64,000 nt of DNA from Kluyvera sichuanensis (GTDB lineage: Bacteria; Pseudomonadota; Gammaproteobacteria; Enterobacterales; Enterobacteriaceae), in assembly GCF_014218705.1 (NCBI RefSeq), contig NZ_JABBJF010000010.1, positions 1 through 64,000 of the forward strand, written 5' to 3'. The notes under the pieces were generated by a model. It saw nothing but the letters and a program-made list of their open reading frames with translations. It was not told the origin of the DNA and searched no databases. Shown piece by piece: positions 1-9,076 of the stretch (its first letter is position 1; each line of letters begins with the position of its first letter). A program made the translations under genes and the position numbers.

Positions 1-67
1 GGCTGGGTGTGTAAGCGTAGCGATACGTTGAGCTAACCAGTACTAATGAACCGTGAGGCTTAACCTT
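1..67 (+). rRNA. rrl: 23S ribosomal RNA, 3' end only
   Basis: The window opens inside the last helix of 23S rRNA. The sequence ends with the enterobacterial 3' terminus (accgtgaggcttaacctt), which I recognise. The rest of the gene lies before the window. It is followed after about 94 bases by 5S rRNA, with no tRNA in between. Confidence 0.95.
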
Positions 68-161
68 ACAACGCCGAAGATGTTTTGGCGAAAGAAAGAC
101 ATCGATATTCAGCTTGATTACAGATTACATCAGAACGCAAAAGCGGTCTGATAACAGAATT

Positions 162-281
162 TGCCTGGCGGCTGTAGCGCGGTGGTCCCACCTGACCCCA
201 TGCCGAACTCAGAAGTGAAACGCCGTAGCGCCGATGGTAGTGTGGGGTCTCCCCATGCGAGAGTAGGGAACTGCCAGGCAT
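162..281 (+). rRNA. rrf: 5S ribosomal RNA
   Basis: This is a complete 120-nt 5S gene, starting tgcctggcgg and ending ctgccaggcat so that the two ends pair. It differs from the E. coli 5S by very few bases. No distal tRNA gene follows it; the rrn operon ends at the terminator just downstream. Confidence 0.97.
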
Positions 282-296
282 CAATTTAGTGAAAAA

Positions 297-322
297 GCCC
301 ATCCTGACGGATGGGCTTTTTT
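297..322 (+). terminator. rrn operon Rho-independent terminator
   Basis: An 8-bp stem GCCCATCC/GGATGGGC with a TGAC loop is followed by a run of T and preceded by a run of A. It closes the rRNA operon and may work in both directions; yhhJ ends on the other strand at 389. Confidence 0.93.
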
Positions 323-388
323 GCGTCTGCGGAAAGTGAAAGAACGGTGAACATCCCGGGGTCACTGCGTTCGCCCAGGCTACAAATC

Positions 389-1513
389 TTACGCCATCTC
401 CCCAATCGTCTTACGAAAACGCACCAGTGCAATACCAAAGAACGCTCCGCCAATGGCCAGCAGCGTCAGAAACTGCGGCCAGACGATAGCAAAATCGGCA
501 CCGCGATAAAGAATAGCCTGCGCCAGGCTCACGAAATGCGTGGTGGGCATGGTAAGCATGATGTCTTGCACCAGCTGCGGCATGCTCTCTCTCGGCGTTG
601 AACCGCCGGACAGCATCTGCAACGGCAGCAGCACAAGGATCATCAATAGACCCAGCTGTGGCATAGATCGGGCGATGGTGCCCATAAAAATGCCGATCGA
701 CGTGGTCGCAAACAGGCTCAGCGCGACCCCCAACATAAATAGCGGGATTGACCCCTCTATCGGCACCTGCAGGATCCCCTGCACCATCAACATCAGCGAC
801 AGCCCCGACACCACCAGAACCACCAGTCCCATCGACCAGATCTTAGCGAGCATAATCTCAAACGGCGTTACCGGCATCACCAGCAGGTGCTCAACCGTAC
901 CGTGCTCACGCTCGCGGATCAACGCCGATCCGGTAAGCACGATCGCCAGCATCGTAATGTTGTTGATGATCGCCATCACCGCGCCAAAACGCGCCTGCTC
1001 GAGGTTCGGGTTAAAGCGCATCCTCACTGCCAGCTCCACCGGCAACGCACTGTTATCCCGATACCGCGCGACAAAACTGTTCACCTCGCCGGTTACGATA
1101 TTCTGGATATAGCTGTTGCCGGTAAATGCCTGGCTCATACGGGTGGCATCGACGTTAACCTGCAAATCCGGCTGCCTTCCTGCCAGCACATCCCGTTGAA
1201 AATTAGGTGGAATATTGATGGCGAAGGTATAGCGCCCGGCATCCAGCCCTGCGTCCATCTCGTCGGCGGTAATCAGCTCGGGTTCAAGGAACCACGGCCG
1301 ATAGAAGCCGTTGATAATCCGCGATGAGAGCTGTGATTTATCCATATCGGCAATAGCAATCGGCGCCAGGTGCAGAGAGCCTGGCATCACCGTTGCCGAA
1401 GAGTAGACCGACACGGTGAAGGCAAACACAATCAGCGTCAGCATCGCCTTATCGCCCAGCAGGCTGCGCAGTTCCTTCACGCCAAGGTTATAAATATTGC
1501 GTAATCCGCGCAT
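389..1513 (-). CDS. yhhJ: YhhJ, ABC-2 type inner-membrane permease subunit
   Basis: This 374-residue ABC-2 permease is nearly collinear with E. coli YhhJ (375 residues, similarity from memory). It has one N-terminal membrane segment (LTLIVFAFTVSVYSSATV), a long periplasmic loop and about five C-terminal membrane segments, with the family motif LIREREHGTVEHLLVMP in between. The start at 1513 gives [11 protein letters not shown], overlaps the rbbA stop codon (TGATG) and has an AGGAGG-type ribosome site; an in-frame ATG three bases earlier is the alternative. It is the last gene of yhiI-rbbA-yhhJ and probably supplies the membrane half of an exporter together with the C-terminal part of RbbA. 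Confidence 0.93.
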   Translation of the reverse strand: MRGLRNIYNLGVKELRSLLGDKAMLTLIVFAFTVSVYSSATVMPGSLHLAPIAIADMDKSQLSSRIINGFYRPWFLEPELITADEMDAGLDAGRYTFAINIPPNFQRDVLAGRQPDLQVNVDATRMSQAFTGNSYIQNIVTGEVNSFVARYRDNSALPVELAVRMRFNPNLEQARFGAVMAIINNITMLAIVLTGSALIREREHGTVEHLLVMPVTPFEIMLAKIWSMGLVVLVVSGLSLMLMVQGILQVPIEGSIPLFMLGVALSLFATTSIGIFMGTIARSMPQLGLLMILVLLPLQMLSGGSTPRESMPQLVQDIMLTMPTTHFVSLAQAILYRGADFAIVWPQFLTLLAIGGAFFGIALVRFRKTIGEMA

Positions 1514-4242
1514 CATCCCTCCTGTTTTTTCAGCAGCCACACGCTTAATCCCAGCACCAGCGGTACGGCAATCAGCAGCGGAATAAACGACGCCCACAGA
1601 TCACCTAGCCCCAGCGCTTTTGAGAAAGTGCCGCGGGCGATGGTCAGGAAGTGGCTGGTTGGGTAGATCTGGCCAATCCAGCGGCCTGGCCCTTCAAGCG
1701 ACGCGACCGGATCGATCATCCCGGAGAACTGGGTGGCGGGAATCAGCGTAATGATCGCCGTCCCGAAGATCGCCGCGATCTGGCTCTTCATAAAGGTGGA
1801 GATCAACAGCCCCAGCCCGGTGGCGATGGTGACATACAGCAGTGCCGCCAGCGTCAGCGTCAGGAAACTCCCCTTATGCTGCACGCCAAAAACGAATACC
1901 GACAGCGCGCAGAGCAGCAGAAAGTTGAACATCCCGAGCACGATGTAAGGCATCTGCTTACCGAGTAAAAACTCGGTGCGGGTGGTGGGCGTTACGTACA
2001 GGTTGATGATCGAACCCAGCTCTTTCTCCCGCACCACGCTCAGCGCGCTGAGCATCGCCGGGATCATCATCAGCAGCAGGGGGATCACCGCCGGAACGAT
2101 TGCCGGCAGGCTTTTCACATCCGGGTTATAGCGATAACGTGTTTCAATAGAAATCAACGAGGTATCCCGGTTGGCGGAAGGCTGCCGCCCAGCCATCTCC
2201 TGTAACCACGAAAGGTGCATCGCCTGCACGTAGCCGCGCACCGTTTCCGCGCGGTTTGGCATCGCGCCATCGACCCACACGCCTATCTGCACCGGCGTGC
2301 CGCGGGCAATATCACGGCCAAAGTTTGGCGGAATTTCGATGGCGACCGCCAATTCGCCATCGCGCATTCGGCGGTCCAGTTCGTCGTAGCTATGTAACGG
2401 CGGCTGCTCGATAAAATAGCGCGAACCGGCAATGTTCTGCGACCAGCCCTGACTGCTGACGGTTTGATCGCGGTCGAGCACCGCAAAGCGCAGATCCTCC
2501 ACGTCCATGCTGATCCCATAGCCCATGATAAACATCAGGATCACCGTTCCCAGCAGCGCCAGTGTCGATCGCACCGGATCGCGGCGCAGCTCCAGCGCTT
2601 CACGGCGGCTATAGCTGAACAGACGGCGCAGGCTAAAGGCCTGACGCGGTGGTTCGCTCTCGGTTTTCACGGGCGCTTCCGCCATCTCTGCAACAGGAAT
2701 GGGATCGGAGGCCTCCTTCAGGTAAGCAATAAACGCCTCTTCCAGCGTGGCTGCGCCGCGCTTTTCGACCAGCGCCTGTGGGGTATCGCTGGCCAGCACC
2801 TTGCCCGCGTGCATCAGCGAAATACGGTCGCAGCGCTCCGCCTCGTTCATAAAGTGGGTGGAGATAAAAATGGTGACCTTATCCTGGCGTGCCAGGTCGA
2901 CCATCAACTGCCAGAACATATCGCGGGCCACCGGGTCTACGCCGGAGGTCGGTTCGTCGAGGATCAGCATCTCCGGGCGATGGATAACCGCCACCGCCAG
3001 CGACAGACGCTGGCGAATACCGAGCGGCAGCGCGGTAGGCAGGGCATTCTCTACCTCGGTGAGCATAAAGCGCCGGCTCATCTCGGCAACCCGTGCAGGA
3101 ATTTCGTCATCCGGGATATGGAACAGCTTGGCGTGTAGCTCCAGGTTCTGCCGTACGCTCAGCTCGCTGTAGAGCGAGAAAGCCTGCGACATGTAGCCTA
3201 CCCGGCGGCGGGTCTCGATATCTTTTGGATCGACCGGCTGACCAAACAGCCAGGCTTCCCCTTCGCTGGCAGGCAGCAGCCCGGTCAGCATCTTCATGGT
3301 GGTGGACTTACCGCAGCCGTTAGAGCCGAGGAAGCCGAAAATCTCGCCGCGGGCGATACGAAAGTTCACGTGATCCACCGCGACAAAGTTGCCAAAGCGC
3401 ATAGTCAGCCCGCGCGCTTCAATGGCGATCTCCTCTTCAGAGGTATCGCGCGGCGGGATGATAACCTGCTGGTGCGCGTTGCGCTGCGACTCTGGCAGTA
3501 GGGCGATAAACGCCTGCTCCAGCGTCTGGCTATGGGTGTGGTGACGCAGTTCTTCCGCGCTGCCGGTGGCCAGCACCTCCCCGGCGTTCATGGCCACCAG
3601 CCAGTCGAAGCGCTCGGCCTCTTCCATATAGGCGGTGGCGACCAGCACGCTCATCTCCGGTTGGCGCTCGCGGATGCTGTCGATAAGCTCCCAGAACTGC
3701 GCGCGTGAGAGCGGGTCCACACCGGTGGTGGGTTCATCAAGGATCAGTAACTCTGGATCGTGGATCAGCGCACAGCACAGGCCGAGCTTCTGCTTCATCC
3801 CACCGGAGAGTTTCCCCGCCGGGCGGTCGCGGAACGGCGCCAGCCCGGTGCTTTGCAGCAGCTCGTCAATACGGGCTTCACGCTCGCTTTTATCGTGACC
3901 AAACAGCCGCGCGAAGAAGTCGACGTTCTCGTAGACCGACAGGGTGTGATAGAGGTTTTTGCCCAGCCCCTGCGGCATCCAGGCGATTTTCGGGCAGACA
4001 TCGCGGCGGTGCCGGGCATCGCGCATATCGCCGCCGAGCACCATCACGTTACCTTGCTCAATTACCCGCGCGCCGGCAATCAGCGACAGCAGGCTCGATT
4101 TCCCCACGCCGTCCGGGCCAATCAGCCCCACCATCCGTCGTGAGGGGAGGGTCAGCGTGATATCGCGCAGCGCGACGGTGGCACCGAAATGCTGGCCGAC
4201 GTGCTCCAGCCGGGCGACGGCGGGGTGGATATCCTGTTTCAT
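1513..4242 (-). CDS. rbbA: RbbA, ribosome-associated ATPase / ABC transporter fusion
   Basis: This protein of about 909 residues fuses two ABC ATPase domains to an ABC-2 permease domain. The first Walker A (GPDGVGKSS) is near residue 42 with signature LSGGMKQKL; the second (GSNGCGKST) is near residue 304, followed by [10 protein letters not shown]. The permease half begins near residue 560 ([15 protein letters not shown]). E. coli RbbA is described as a ribosome-bound ATPase that stimulates EF-dependent steps, but its fusion to a permease also fits export. The chosen start ([14 protein letters not shown]) overlaps the yhiI stop as ATGA, which argues for translational coupling; a longer in-frame start at 4275 is less likely. 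Confidence 0.94.
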   Translation of the reverse strand: MKQDIHPAVARLEHVGQHFGATVALRDITLTLPSRRMVGLIGPDGVGKSSLLSLIAGARVIEQGNVMVLGGDMRDARHRRDVCPKIAWMPQGLGKNLYHTLSVYENVDFFARLFGHDKSEREARIDELLQSTGLAPFRDRPAGKLSGGMKQKLGLCCALIHDPELLILDEPTTGVDPLSRAQFWELIDSIRERQPEMSVLVATAYMEEAERFDWLVAMNAGEVLATGSAEELRHHTHSQTLEQAFIALLPESQRNAHQQVIIPPRDTSEEEIAIEARGLTMRFGNFVAVDHVNFRIARGEIFGFLGSNGCGKSTTMKMLTGLLPASEGEAWLFGQPVDPKDIETRRRVGYMSQAFSLYSELSVRQNLELHAKLFHIPDDEIPARVAEMSRRFMLTEVENALPTALPLGIRQRLSLAVAVIHRPEMLILDEPTSGVDPVARDMFWQLMVDLARQDKVTIFISTHFMNEAERCDRISLMHAGKVLASDTPQALVEKRGAATLEEAFIAYLKEASDPIPVAEMAEAPVKTESEPPRQAFSLRRLFSYSRREALELRRDPVRSTLALLGTVILMFIMGYGISMDVEDLRFAVLDRDQTVSSQGWSQNIAGSRYFIEQPPLHSYDELDRRMRDGELAVAIEIPPNFGRDIARGTPVQIGVWVDGAMPNRAETVRGYVQAMHLSWLQEMAGRQPSANRDTSLISIETRYRYNPDVKSLPAIVPAVIPLLLMMIPAMLSALSVVREKELGSIINLYVTPTTRTEFLLGKQMPYIVLGMFNFLLLCALSVFVFGVQHKGSFLTLTLAALLYVTIATGLGLLISTFMKSQIAAIFGTAIITLIPATQFSGMIDPVASLEGPGRWIGQIYPTSHFLTIARGTFSKALGLGDLWASFIPLLIAVPLVLGLSVWLLKKQEG

Positions 4243-5306
4243 TGCGGAAACCTCACCATCAGCGTGGCAGGCCACGGCTGCTGGTTATCCAGGCGTACAT
4301 AGGCCATTCCCGGCAGGCCGGTTTTCACATACTCAAGGTGTTCAGCCAACAGTTCCGGCGGAATGCGCGCTTTAACGCGGAACATCAGCTTAAGCCGTTC
4401 ATCGCTGGTTTCGACAGTTTTCGGCGTGAACTGGGCGACGCTTGCCACAAAGCTGATATTGGCAGGGATCACCAGATCCGGCGCGGCATCCAGAATGATG
4501 CGCACCTCGCTGCCGATGGCTAACAGCCCGGCCTGCTCGGTGGGCAGGAAGAAGGTCATGTAGACGTCGGCGAGGTCGACCATATTCAGCACTCGCCCAC
4601 CGGCAGCCAGCACTTCACCCGGCTCGGCCACGCGGTACTGAATGCGTCCATCGCGCGGGGCTTTCAGTTCGCTATCGTCGATATCGGCCATGATACGGCG
4701 TTCGGTTGCCTGAGCAGCTTCGACGCGGGTTTGTGCCTGAATGATGCTGGTGCGGGCGGCTTCTATCGCGGCACGGGCAGCAGAGACCTGCGCACGCGCG
4801 GACTCGAGTGCAGCCCTGCCGCTTTCGGCGGCGGCACGGTCATCGTCAAGCTGCTGGGCAGAAACGGCACCGCGCTGCGACAGCGTGCTGGAACGGGCGT
4901 GACGTTTGGAAGTGGAGTCCAGCTCTGCCTGGCGCTGTTTAACGATGGCTTCGCTGGCGCGCATTTCACTCTGACGCTGATCCAGCAAGGCTTTAGCGGC
5001 GGCAACGGCGCTTTGCGCCTCTTTGATTTGTGCGGCAGCTTCCAGGCGCTGCTCGTTCAGCACCCGGGTGTCCATGCGGGCCAGCACTTCACCCTGGCGG
5101 ACAAACTGCCCCTCTTTGACGACAATCGATTCGATACGTCCGGCGGTTTTGGTGGCGATATCCACTTCCGTGGCTTCAATTCTGCCGTTACTGCTGGCGA
5201 ACCCTGCCGGTAGCCCCGGCGGACGAAGCATCCACCACGCCACGGCGGCAATCACCACCGCGATACCGACGATATACCAGGCCCAATGTTGCTTGAATTT
5301 GTCCAT
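4239..5306 (-). CDS. yhiI: YhiI, HlyD-family periplasmic adaptor
   Basis: This 355-residue membrane-fusion protein has one N-terminal membrane anchor (residues about 11-28), a biotinyl-lipoyl-like beta domain around [19 protein letters not shown], a long alanine/glutamine-rich coiled-coil hairpin (about residues 85-205) and a C-terminal beta-barrel. It is the first gene of the operon and would link the YhhJ/RbbA inner-membrane complex to an outer-membrane channel, perhaps TolC, which is not encoded here. Its length matches E. coli YhiI. Confidence 0.93.
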   Translation of the reverse strand: MDKFKQHWAWYIVGIAVVIAAVAWWMLRPPGLPAGFASSNGRIEATEVDIATKTAGRIESIVVKEGQFVRQGEVLARMDTRVLNEQRLEAAAQIKEAQSAVAAAKALLDQRQSEMRASEAIVKQRQAELDSTSKRHARSSTLSQRGAVSAQQLDDDRAAAESGRAALESARAQVSAARAAIEAARTSIIQAQTRVEAAQATERRIMADIDDSELKAPRDGRIQYRVAEPGEVLAAGGRVLNMVDLADVYMTFFLPTEQAGLLAIGSEVRIILDAAPDLVIPANISFVASVAQFTPKTVETSDERLKLMFRVKARIPPELLAEHLEYVKTGLPGMAYVRLDNQQPWPATLMVRFPQ

Positions 5307-5567
5307 ACGCTACCCGCTCTGTTCCCTGTTGCTGAGTGCGCGCGTTTCGTCTTGAACGAAAGGAAAGGATGCTGTGAAGAGTGCTACTCATGTGGTCATC
5401 GTCAGCAATCCTGGCCGTAAATGAAACACGCATAAATATAGCTACTGTCAATGTCATACTAACACCGACATTTGTGATGTCCATGCTGTTAACATGGGTT
5501 TGAGAAAGCATTAACACAATTAATCAAAGTGGATGAGGACTCGGCAACGCCTGAGCCCTCATGGCGT

Positions 5568-6575
5568 TCAGAACAGCACCGGCAGCCCAAGCCCGCGTTT
5601 GACCGCATGTAGCGTCTTCTGAGTCACCTCATGCGCCCGTTCGCTGCCCTGACGCAGCAGTTCCAGCAGCATACCTTTATCCTGAATCACGGTTGCACGG
5701 CGTTCACGGATAGGGGCCAGCAGTTCCTGTAGGCACGCTTCCAGCACGTTTTTACACTGCCGGTCGCCCAGTCCGCCCTGCTGGTAGTGCGCCTTCATCT
5801 CTGCAACCAGCGCTTTATCGGGATGGAATGCATCGAGGTAGGTGAAGACCACGTTGCCGTCGACTTGCCCCGGGTCGGCTACGCGCAGGTGGTTAGGGTC
5901 GGTGTACATGGCACTGACAGCCTGGTGAATTTCTGTCTCGCTGGCACTAAGGGTCAGCGTATTGCCCAGCGATTTCGACATCTTCGCACCGCCATCAATG
6001 CCTGGCAGACGGCTCACGTCGCTCAGCAACGCTTTGCAGTGGCGCAGCACCGGTTCGGTGGTCAGGCTATTCATCTTGTGCACGATCTCGTTGGTTTGTT
6101 CGATCATTGGCAGCTGATCGTCGCCCACCGGTACGAGATCGGCGTGAAAGGCGGTAATGTCGGCGGCCTGGCTAATCGGATAGGCCATAAAGCCGACCGG
6201 CAGTGAACGGGAGAAGCCTTTCTGCGCAATCTCGTTTTTCACCGTCGGATTACGCTCCACGCGGGCTACGGTAACGATATTCATATACAGCGCGGTTAAC
6301 TCCGCCAGCGCGGGCAGGGCGGATTGCAGACAGAGGGTGGTGCGGCTCGGGTCAATGCCCACCGCCAGGTAGTCGGCCATCACTTCCAGAATATTGTGGC
6401 TGATTTTTTGCGGGTTGCTGCCGTTGTCGGTCAGACCCTGCAGGTCGGCAATCAGAATAAACTGCTGATGTTCATGCTGTAATTGCACGCGCTGGCGCAG
6501 CGAACCGACGTAGTGGCCAAGATGCAGTTGGCCGGTAGGACGGTCGCCGGTCAGGATAGTATGGGTGGTGTTCAT
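5568..6575 (-). CDS. trpS2: Second tryptophanyl-tRNA synthetase (TrpRS II type)
   Basis: This 335-residue class I synthetase charges tRNA-Trp. The HIGH-type motif appears as PTGQLHLGHYVGSL near residue 13, and the KMSKS loop as AKMSKSLGN near residue 197. It is probably an extra copy, since enterobacteria carry the housekeeping trpS beside gph/rpe, and that neighbourhood is absent here. Upstream lies a leader peptide and attenuator (6612-6731), so expression should rise when charged tRNA-Trp is scarce. Second TrpRS enzymes in other bacteria can resist the inhibitor indolmycin (family knowledge); whether this one does cannot be read from the sequence. Confidence 0.93.
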   Translation of the reverse strand: MNTTHTILTGDRPTGQLHLGHYVGSLRQRVQLQHEHQQFILIADLQGLTDNGSNPQKISHNILEVMADYLAVGIDPSRTTLCLQSALPALAELTALYMNIVTVARVERNPTVKNEIAQKGFSRSLPVGFMAYPISQAADITAFHADLVPVGDDQLPMIEQTNEIVHKMNSLTTEPVLRHCKALLSDVSRLPGIDGGAKMSKSLGNTLTLSASETEIHQAVSAMYTDPNHLRVADPGQVDGNVVFTYLDAFHPDKALVAEMKAHYQQGGLGDRQCKNVLEACLQELLAPIRERRATVIQDKGMLLELLRQGSERAHEVTQKTLHAVKRGLGLPVLF

Positions 6576-6625
6576 CAGTCGTTCCTTATGAGATATAAAG
6601 CCGAAAGACGAGACTGAGAAACAAC

Positions 6626-6647
6626 AAAGCCGCCTTTCGGCGGCTTT
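6626..6647 (-). terminator. Attenuator terminator hairpin of the trpS2 leader
   Basis: A perfect 9-bp stem AAAGCCGCC/GGCGGCTTT with a GAAA tetraloop is followed on the minus strand by GTTGTTTCTC, a moderately U-rich tail. It stands about 50 bases before the trpS2 start. Confidence 0.88.
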
Positions 6648-6677
6648 GAAAAAAGATAACGTAACCCGAGCCGCCTG

Positions 6678-6731
6678 TTATGAAGGCAGCCACCAACGGT
6701 TGGAGCGAGTAACGGTCACGTTTGTGTTCAT
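6678..6731 (-). CDS. TrpS2 leader peptide (17 residues, tandem Trp)
   Basis: The small ORF encodes MNTNVTVTRSNRWWLPS and then TAA. An AGGA ribosome site lies 7-8 bases before the ATG (CAGGATAAAAAG-ATG on the minus strand). Two adjacent TGG codons at positions 13-14 act as the sensor of charged tRNA-Trp. It is too short for usual gene calling and resembles TrpL in logic but not in sequence. Confidence 0.9.
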   Translation of the reverse strand: MNTNVTVTRSNRWWLPS

Positions 6732-6789
6732 CTTTTTATCCTGCCACCAAACTGCCTGCGCTGTCTACCCTTTCACCATAAAACGATTT

Positions 6790-6817
6790 TATTTCTGGAA
6801 ATGGGTCTCCAGAAATA
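6790..6817. repeat. 10-bp perfect inverted repeat between trpS2 leader and the YebF-like gene
   Basis: The arms TATTTCTGGA and TCCAGAAATA are exact complements and are separated by 8 bases. No T run follows on either strand, so an operator is more likely than a terminator. It lies in the shared upstream region (6732-7083) of two divergent genes; in the rest of that AT-rich region I see no convincing promoter boxes. Confidence 0.5.
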
Positions 6818-7083
6818 TATAAAAATAGGCGTTTTGTATTATTAGACTTAGTTATTTTGATGGTGTAAAAATAAATAGGAAGAGTAATTAAGGTAACGGT
6901 GTAAAACAATTAAAGGAGATTAACAACAATCAGTATGCATATATTATGGTAACTCATCTTTTTTACTGAGTTATTTATTCGATATTTACGCAACAATACC
7001 AACGGGTGGGTTTACATACCCCCTGATGTTTCTAGAATACCCCGATGTGATAATACGTTAACTCAACCTAACCTACCTTCAGC

Positions 7084-7440
7084 ATGAAAAAGACATTATT
7101 AGTGACTGCACTATTTTGTGGCCTGCTGACTGCAGGCGTTTCGACGATTTGCGTTGTTCATGAAACCTTCCACGATACGACATCGGCCTGTCGTCCGGAT
7201 TTCTCCCGTAAAGCGCTGCTGCGGGTGAAAGAGGACTATTTACGCGGCCGCTTCCCGCACTGGTATCAGGAAAAAAGTCAGCTCGGTACGATGACCCCCG
7301 AACTTCGTTTCGGCGAGGTGACCATTGAAGATGAAGAGTACCATGTCCCTTTCACCGCGCGGGGGCCCATCACCTCGCTGGCGCGCATCGGCCTTGTTAA
7401 CTGCGTGTCCATGGACGTGGAGTACATCGCCGCCAGGTAG
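7084..7440 (+). CDS. YebF / Cmi-like small envelope protein
   Basis: This protein of 118 residues has an N-terminal hydrophobic stretch (MKKTLLVTALFCGLLTAGV) and a C-terminal domain that lines up from memory with E. coli YebF: K-x-DY-x3-R...W...G...P...V-x4-I...VP-x-T-x-RG...V-x-C-x4-EY. YebF is a secreted carrier-like protein, and Cmi, the colicin M immunity protein, shares its fold while keeping its N-terminus as a membrane anchor. Two Cys outside the hydrophobic segment (in SACRPDF and LVNCVS) could form the family disulfide. No signal-peptidase site is obvious, so the anchored, Cmi-like form is possible. It is transcribed away from trpS2. Confidence 0.72.
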   Translation: MKKTLLVTALFCGLLTAGVSTICVVHETFHDTTSACRPDFSRKALLRVKEDYLRGRFPHWYQEKSQLGTMTPELRFGEVTIEDEEYHVPFTARGPITSLARIGLVNCVSMDVEYIAAR

Positions 7441-7482
7441 GCCCGTTTTACAATCCATGCGGTATAGCCTCTCCGTTCCTTG

Positions 7483-7502
7483 ATACTTATCATGGTAAGT
7501 AT
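7483..7502. promoter_or_regulatory. Putative MarR-family operator
   Basis: ATACTTATCATGGTAAGTAT is an 18/20 palindrome located 34 bases before the MarR start codon. MarR-type repressors commonly bind such sites in front of their own operon; assignment to this regulator is inferred from position. Confidence 0.6.
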
Positions 7503-7535
7503 TATCGTAGTGGTACGAAACGATCGGAGAGTGTG

Positions 7536-8003
7536 ATGACCGAAGAAGAGCTGTTTGCCCGCCGCCCAATGGGCATGCGCATGGCGATGGTGGTACGTCA
7601 ATGGCGTTCAATCATCGATCACGCGATTACCGATACCGGCCTGACGCAGTCTAGTTGGACGGTGCTGATGCAGCTTCATCAGCTGGGTGACAACGTTTCG
7701 GTCAGTGAGCTTGCGGAGACGCAGGGCATTGAACTGCCGCCGCTGATGCGCACGCTCACGTTACTGGAACAGCAGGGCTACCTGCAGCGCACCGTCTCAC
7801 CGTACGACAAACGCATCCGCCTGCTGACGCTCACCGACGAAGGTCGGGCCGTGCTCCAGACGCTCAACCAGGTGATTGAAGCCTTCCAGACTCGCGTCGC
7901 TAACGGCATTCCCGCCGCCGACATCGCGAAGTTTAGCGACACCCTGAATCAAATAGCCTGCAATCTGCGGAATATCCGCGAAGAAAATAATAAAACCGAC
8001 TAA
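7536..8003 (+). CDS. MarR-family transcriptional regulator
   Basis: This regulator of 155 residues has a winged-helix core: recognition region SVSELAETQGIELPPLMRTLTLLEQQGYLQR and wing VSPYDKRIRLLTLTDEGRA, the DxR motif of MarR/SlyA proteins. The ATG at 7536 is preferred over the GTG at 7533 because GGAG then sits six bases upstream. It is followed after 5 bases by a HlyD-type gene and then a DUF2955 gene, so it probably represses an efflux operon in response to a small aromatic or phenolic ligand. The ligand is unknown. Confidence 0.9.
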   Translation: MTEEELFARRPMGMRMAMVVRQWRSIIDHAITDTGLTQSSWTVLMQLHQLGDNVSVSELAETQGIELPPLMRTLTLLEQQGYLQRTVSPYDKRIRLLTLTDEGRAVLQTLNQVIEAFQTRVANGIPAADIAKFSDTLNQIACNLRNIREENNKTD

Positions 8004-8008
8004 ACACC

Positions 8009-9076
8009 ATGATGACGCCAGAACAGAAGTTTGCCCGCTGGGTAAGGGTCAGTATTGCCTCTTTCCTGCTGATGTTTCTCTACTTTATCGTTGCCGATAT
8101 TTGGATCCCGCTGACGCCGGACTCCACGGTGATGCGCGTCGTGACGCCTATCTCTTCGCGCGTCTCCGGCTACGTTTCACAGGTCTACGTGCACAACAAC
8201 AGCACGGTGAAAAAGGGCGACCTGCTGTATGAACTGGACCCAACCCCGTTTCAGAATAAGGTCGATTCCGCCGCGTTAGCGCTGGCGCAGGCCAGGCTGA
8301 GCAATCAACAGCTTGATGCCCAGATTACTGCCGCCGAAGCGAACCTCAAGACCGCGCAGCTCACGGCCCGCAACGACCGCGTGACCTACGATCGCTACCA
8401 GAGCCTGAGCCGGATGCAGAACGTCTCGCAGTCAGATCTCGACAAAGTTCGCACCACCTGGCAGACCAGCGAGCAGTCGGTCAGCGCGCTGCACGCCTCC
8501 ATCCACAACCTGCAAATTCAGCGCGGCGAGCGTGACGACAGCCACAACGTCACGCTCCAGCAGTATCAGACGGCGCTGCGGGAAGCGCAGCTCAATCTCG
8601 ATTGGACCAAAATCCGCGCCGAAGCGGACGGCACCGTCAGTAACCTCCAGCTTAGCCCCGGCCTGTATGCCTCGGCGGGCAGCGCGGTGATGGCGGTGGT
8701 GAATCAGAAAACCGATATCGTGGCCGACTTCCGCGAAAAGAGCCTGCGTCATACCAAACAGGGGACCGATGCCGCGGTGGTGTTTGATGCGCTACCGGGT
8801 CAGGTGTTTGCCGCGAAGGTGACCAGCAGCGATGCGGGGATCCTCGCCGGTCAGGAAGCGGTAAACGGCGAGCTGTCGCAGCCGGAGCAGTCCACCCGCT
8901 GGGTGCGTGACGCGCAGCGTATGCGCATTCACGTGGCGCTGAACGAACCACTGGATAAAACCCTGCCAACCGGCGCGCGCGCCACGGTGCAGTTGTATAA
9001 CAGCGAAGGCGGCTTTGCCCGCTTCTTCTCAGGGCTGCAAATTCACCTGATTAGCTGGTTGCACTATGTCTATTAA
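8009..9076 (+). CDS. HlyD-family membrane-fusion efflux protein
   Basis: This protein has about 355 residues with one N-terminal membrane anchor (residues about 14-32), a lipoyl half-motif VTPISSRVSGYVSQVYVHNNSTVKKGDLLYELD and a coiled-coil hairpin around residues 85-195, then RAEADGTVSNLQLSPG. It is the EmrA/AaeA type of periplasmic adaptor. The start may be either of two adjacent ATGs (8009 or 8012); neither has a strong ribosome site, which suggests coupling to the upstream MarR gene. The stop overlaps the next gene by 11 bases. Confidence 0.9.
   Translation: MMTPEQKFARWVRVSIASFLLMFLYFIVADIWIPLTPDSTVMRVVTPISSRVSGYVSQVYVHNNSTVKKGDLLYELDPTPFQNKVDSAALALAQARLSNQQLDAQITAAEANLKTAQLTARNDRVTYDRYQSLSRMQNVSQSDLDKVRTTWQTSEQSVSALHASIHNLQIQRGERDDSHNVTLQQYQTALREAQLNLDWTKIRAEADGTVSNLQLSPGLYASAGSAVMAVVNQKTDIVADFREKSLRHTKQGTDAAVVFDALPGQVFAAKVTSSDAGILAGQEAVNGELSQPEQSTRWVRDAQRMRIHVALNEPLDKTLPTGARATVQLYNSEGGFARFFSGLQIHLISWLHYVY

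Larger units (their letters stand above)
6612..6731 (-). promoter_or_regulatory. Tryptophan-codon transcription attenuator of trpS2
   Basis: On the minus strand the leader RNA has four ordered segments. Segment 1 is GCTGCCT (within the leader peptide, just after the Trp codons); segment 2 is AGGCGGCT (6669-6676); segment 3 is AAAGCCGCC (6639-6647); segment 4 is GGCGGCTTT (6626-6634). Pairing 1:2 (one G-U) frees 3:4 to form the terminator, while 2:3 (AGCCGCC with GGCGGCT) is the antiterminator. A ribosome stalled on the two Trp codons masks segment 1 and favours 2:3. This is the textbook trp-type arrangement, read directly from the sequence. Confidence 0.9.

Noticed and set aside
66-365. A 99-residue minus-strand frame over the rRNA genes
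   Set aside because: It is antisense to 5S rRNA and the rrn terminator; not a gene.
282-388. Distal tRNA gene after 5S rRNA
   Set aside because: No cloverleaf sequence or CCA end is present; only the terminator and a REP-like fragment.
2464-3138. Plus-strand frames of 140-224 residues inside rbbA
   Set aside because: They lie opposite an ABC ATPase with clear Walker motifs and have no recognisable domain.
5527-5567. Stem with bulge after trpS2 as terminator
   Set aside because: The pairing GAGGGCTC-A-GGC/GCC-GAGTCCTC is imperfect and lacks a T run on the minus strand; too weak to call.
6732-6790. TrpR operator in front of the trpS2 leader
   Set aside because: I looked for the CTAG-containing TrpR half-sites and found none; regulation seems to rest on attenuation.
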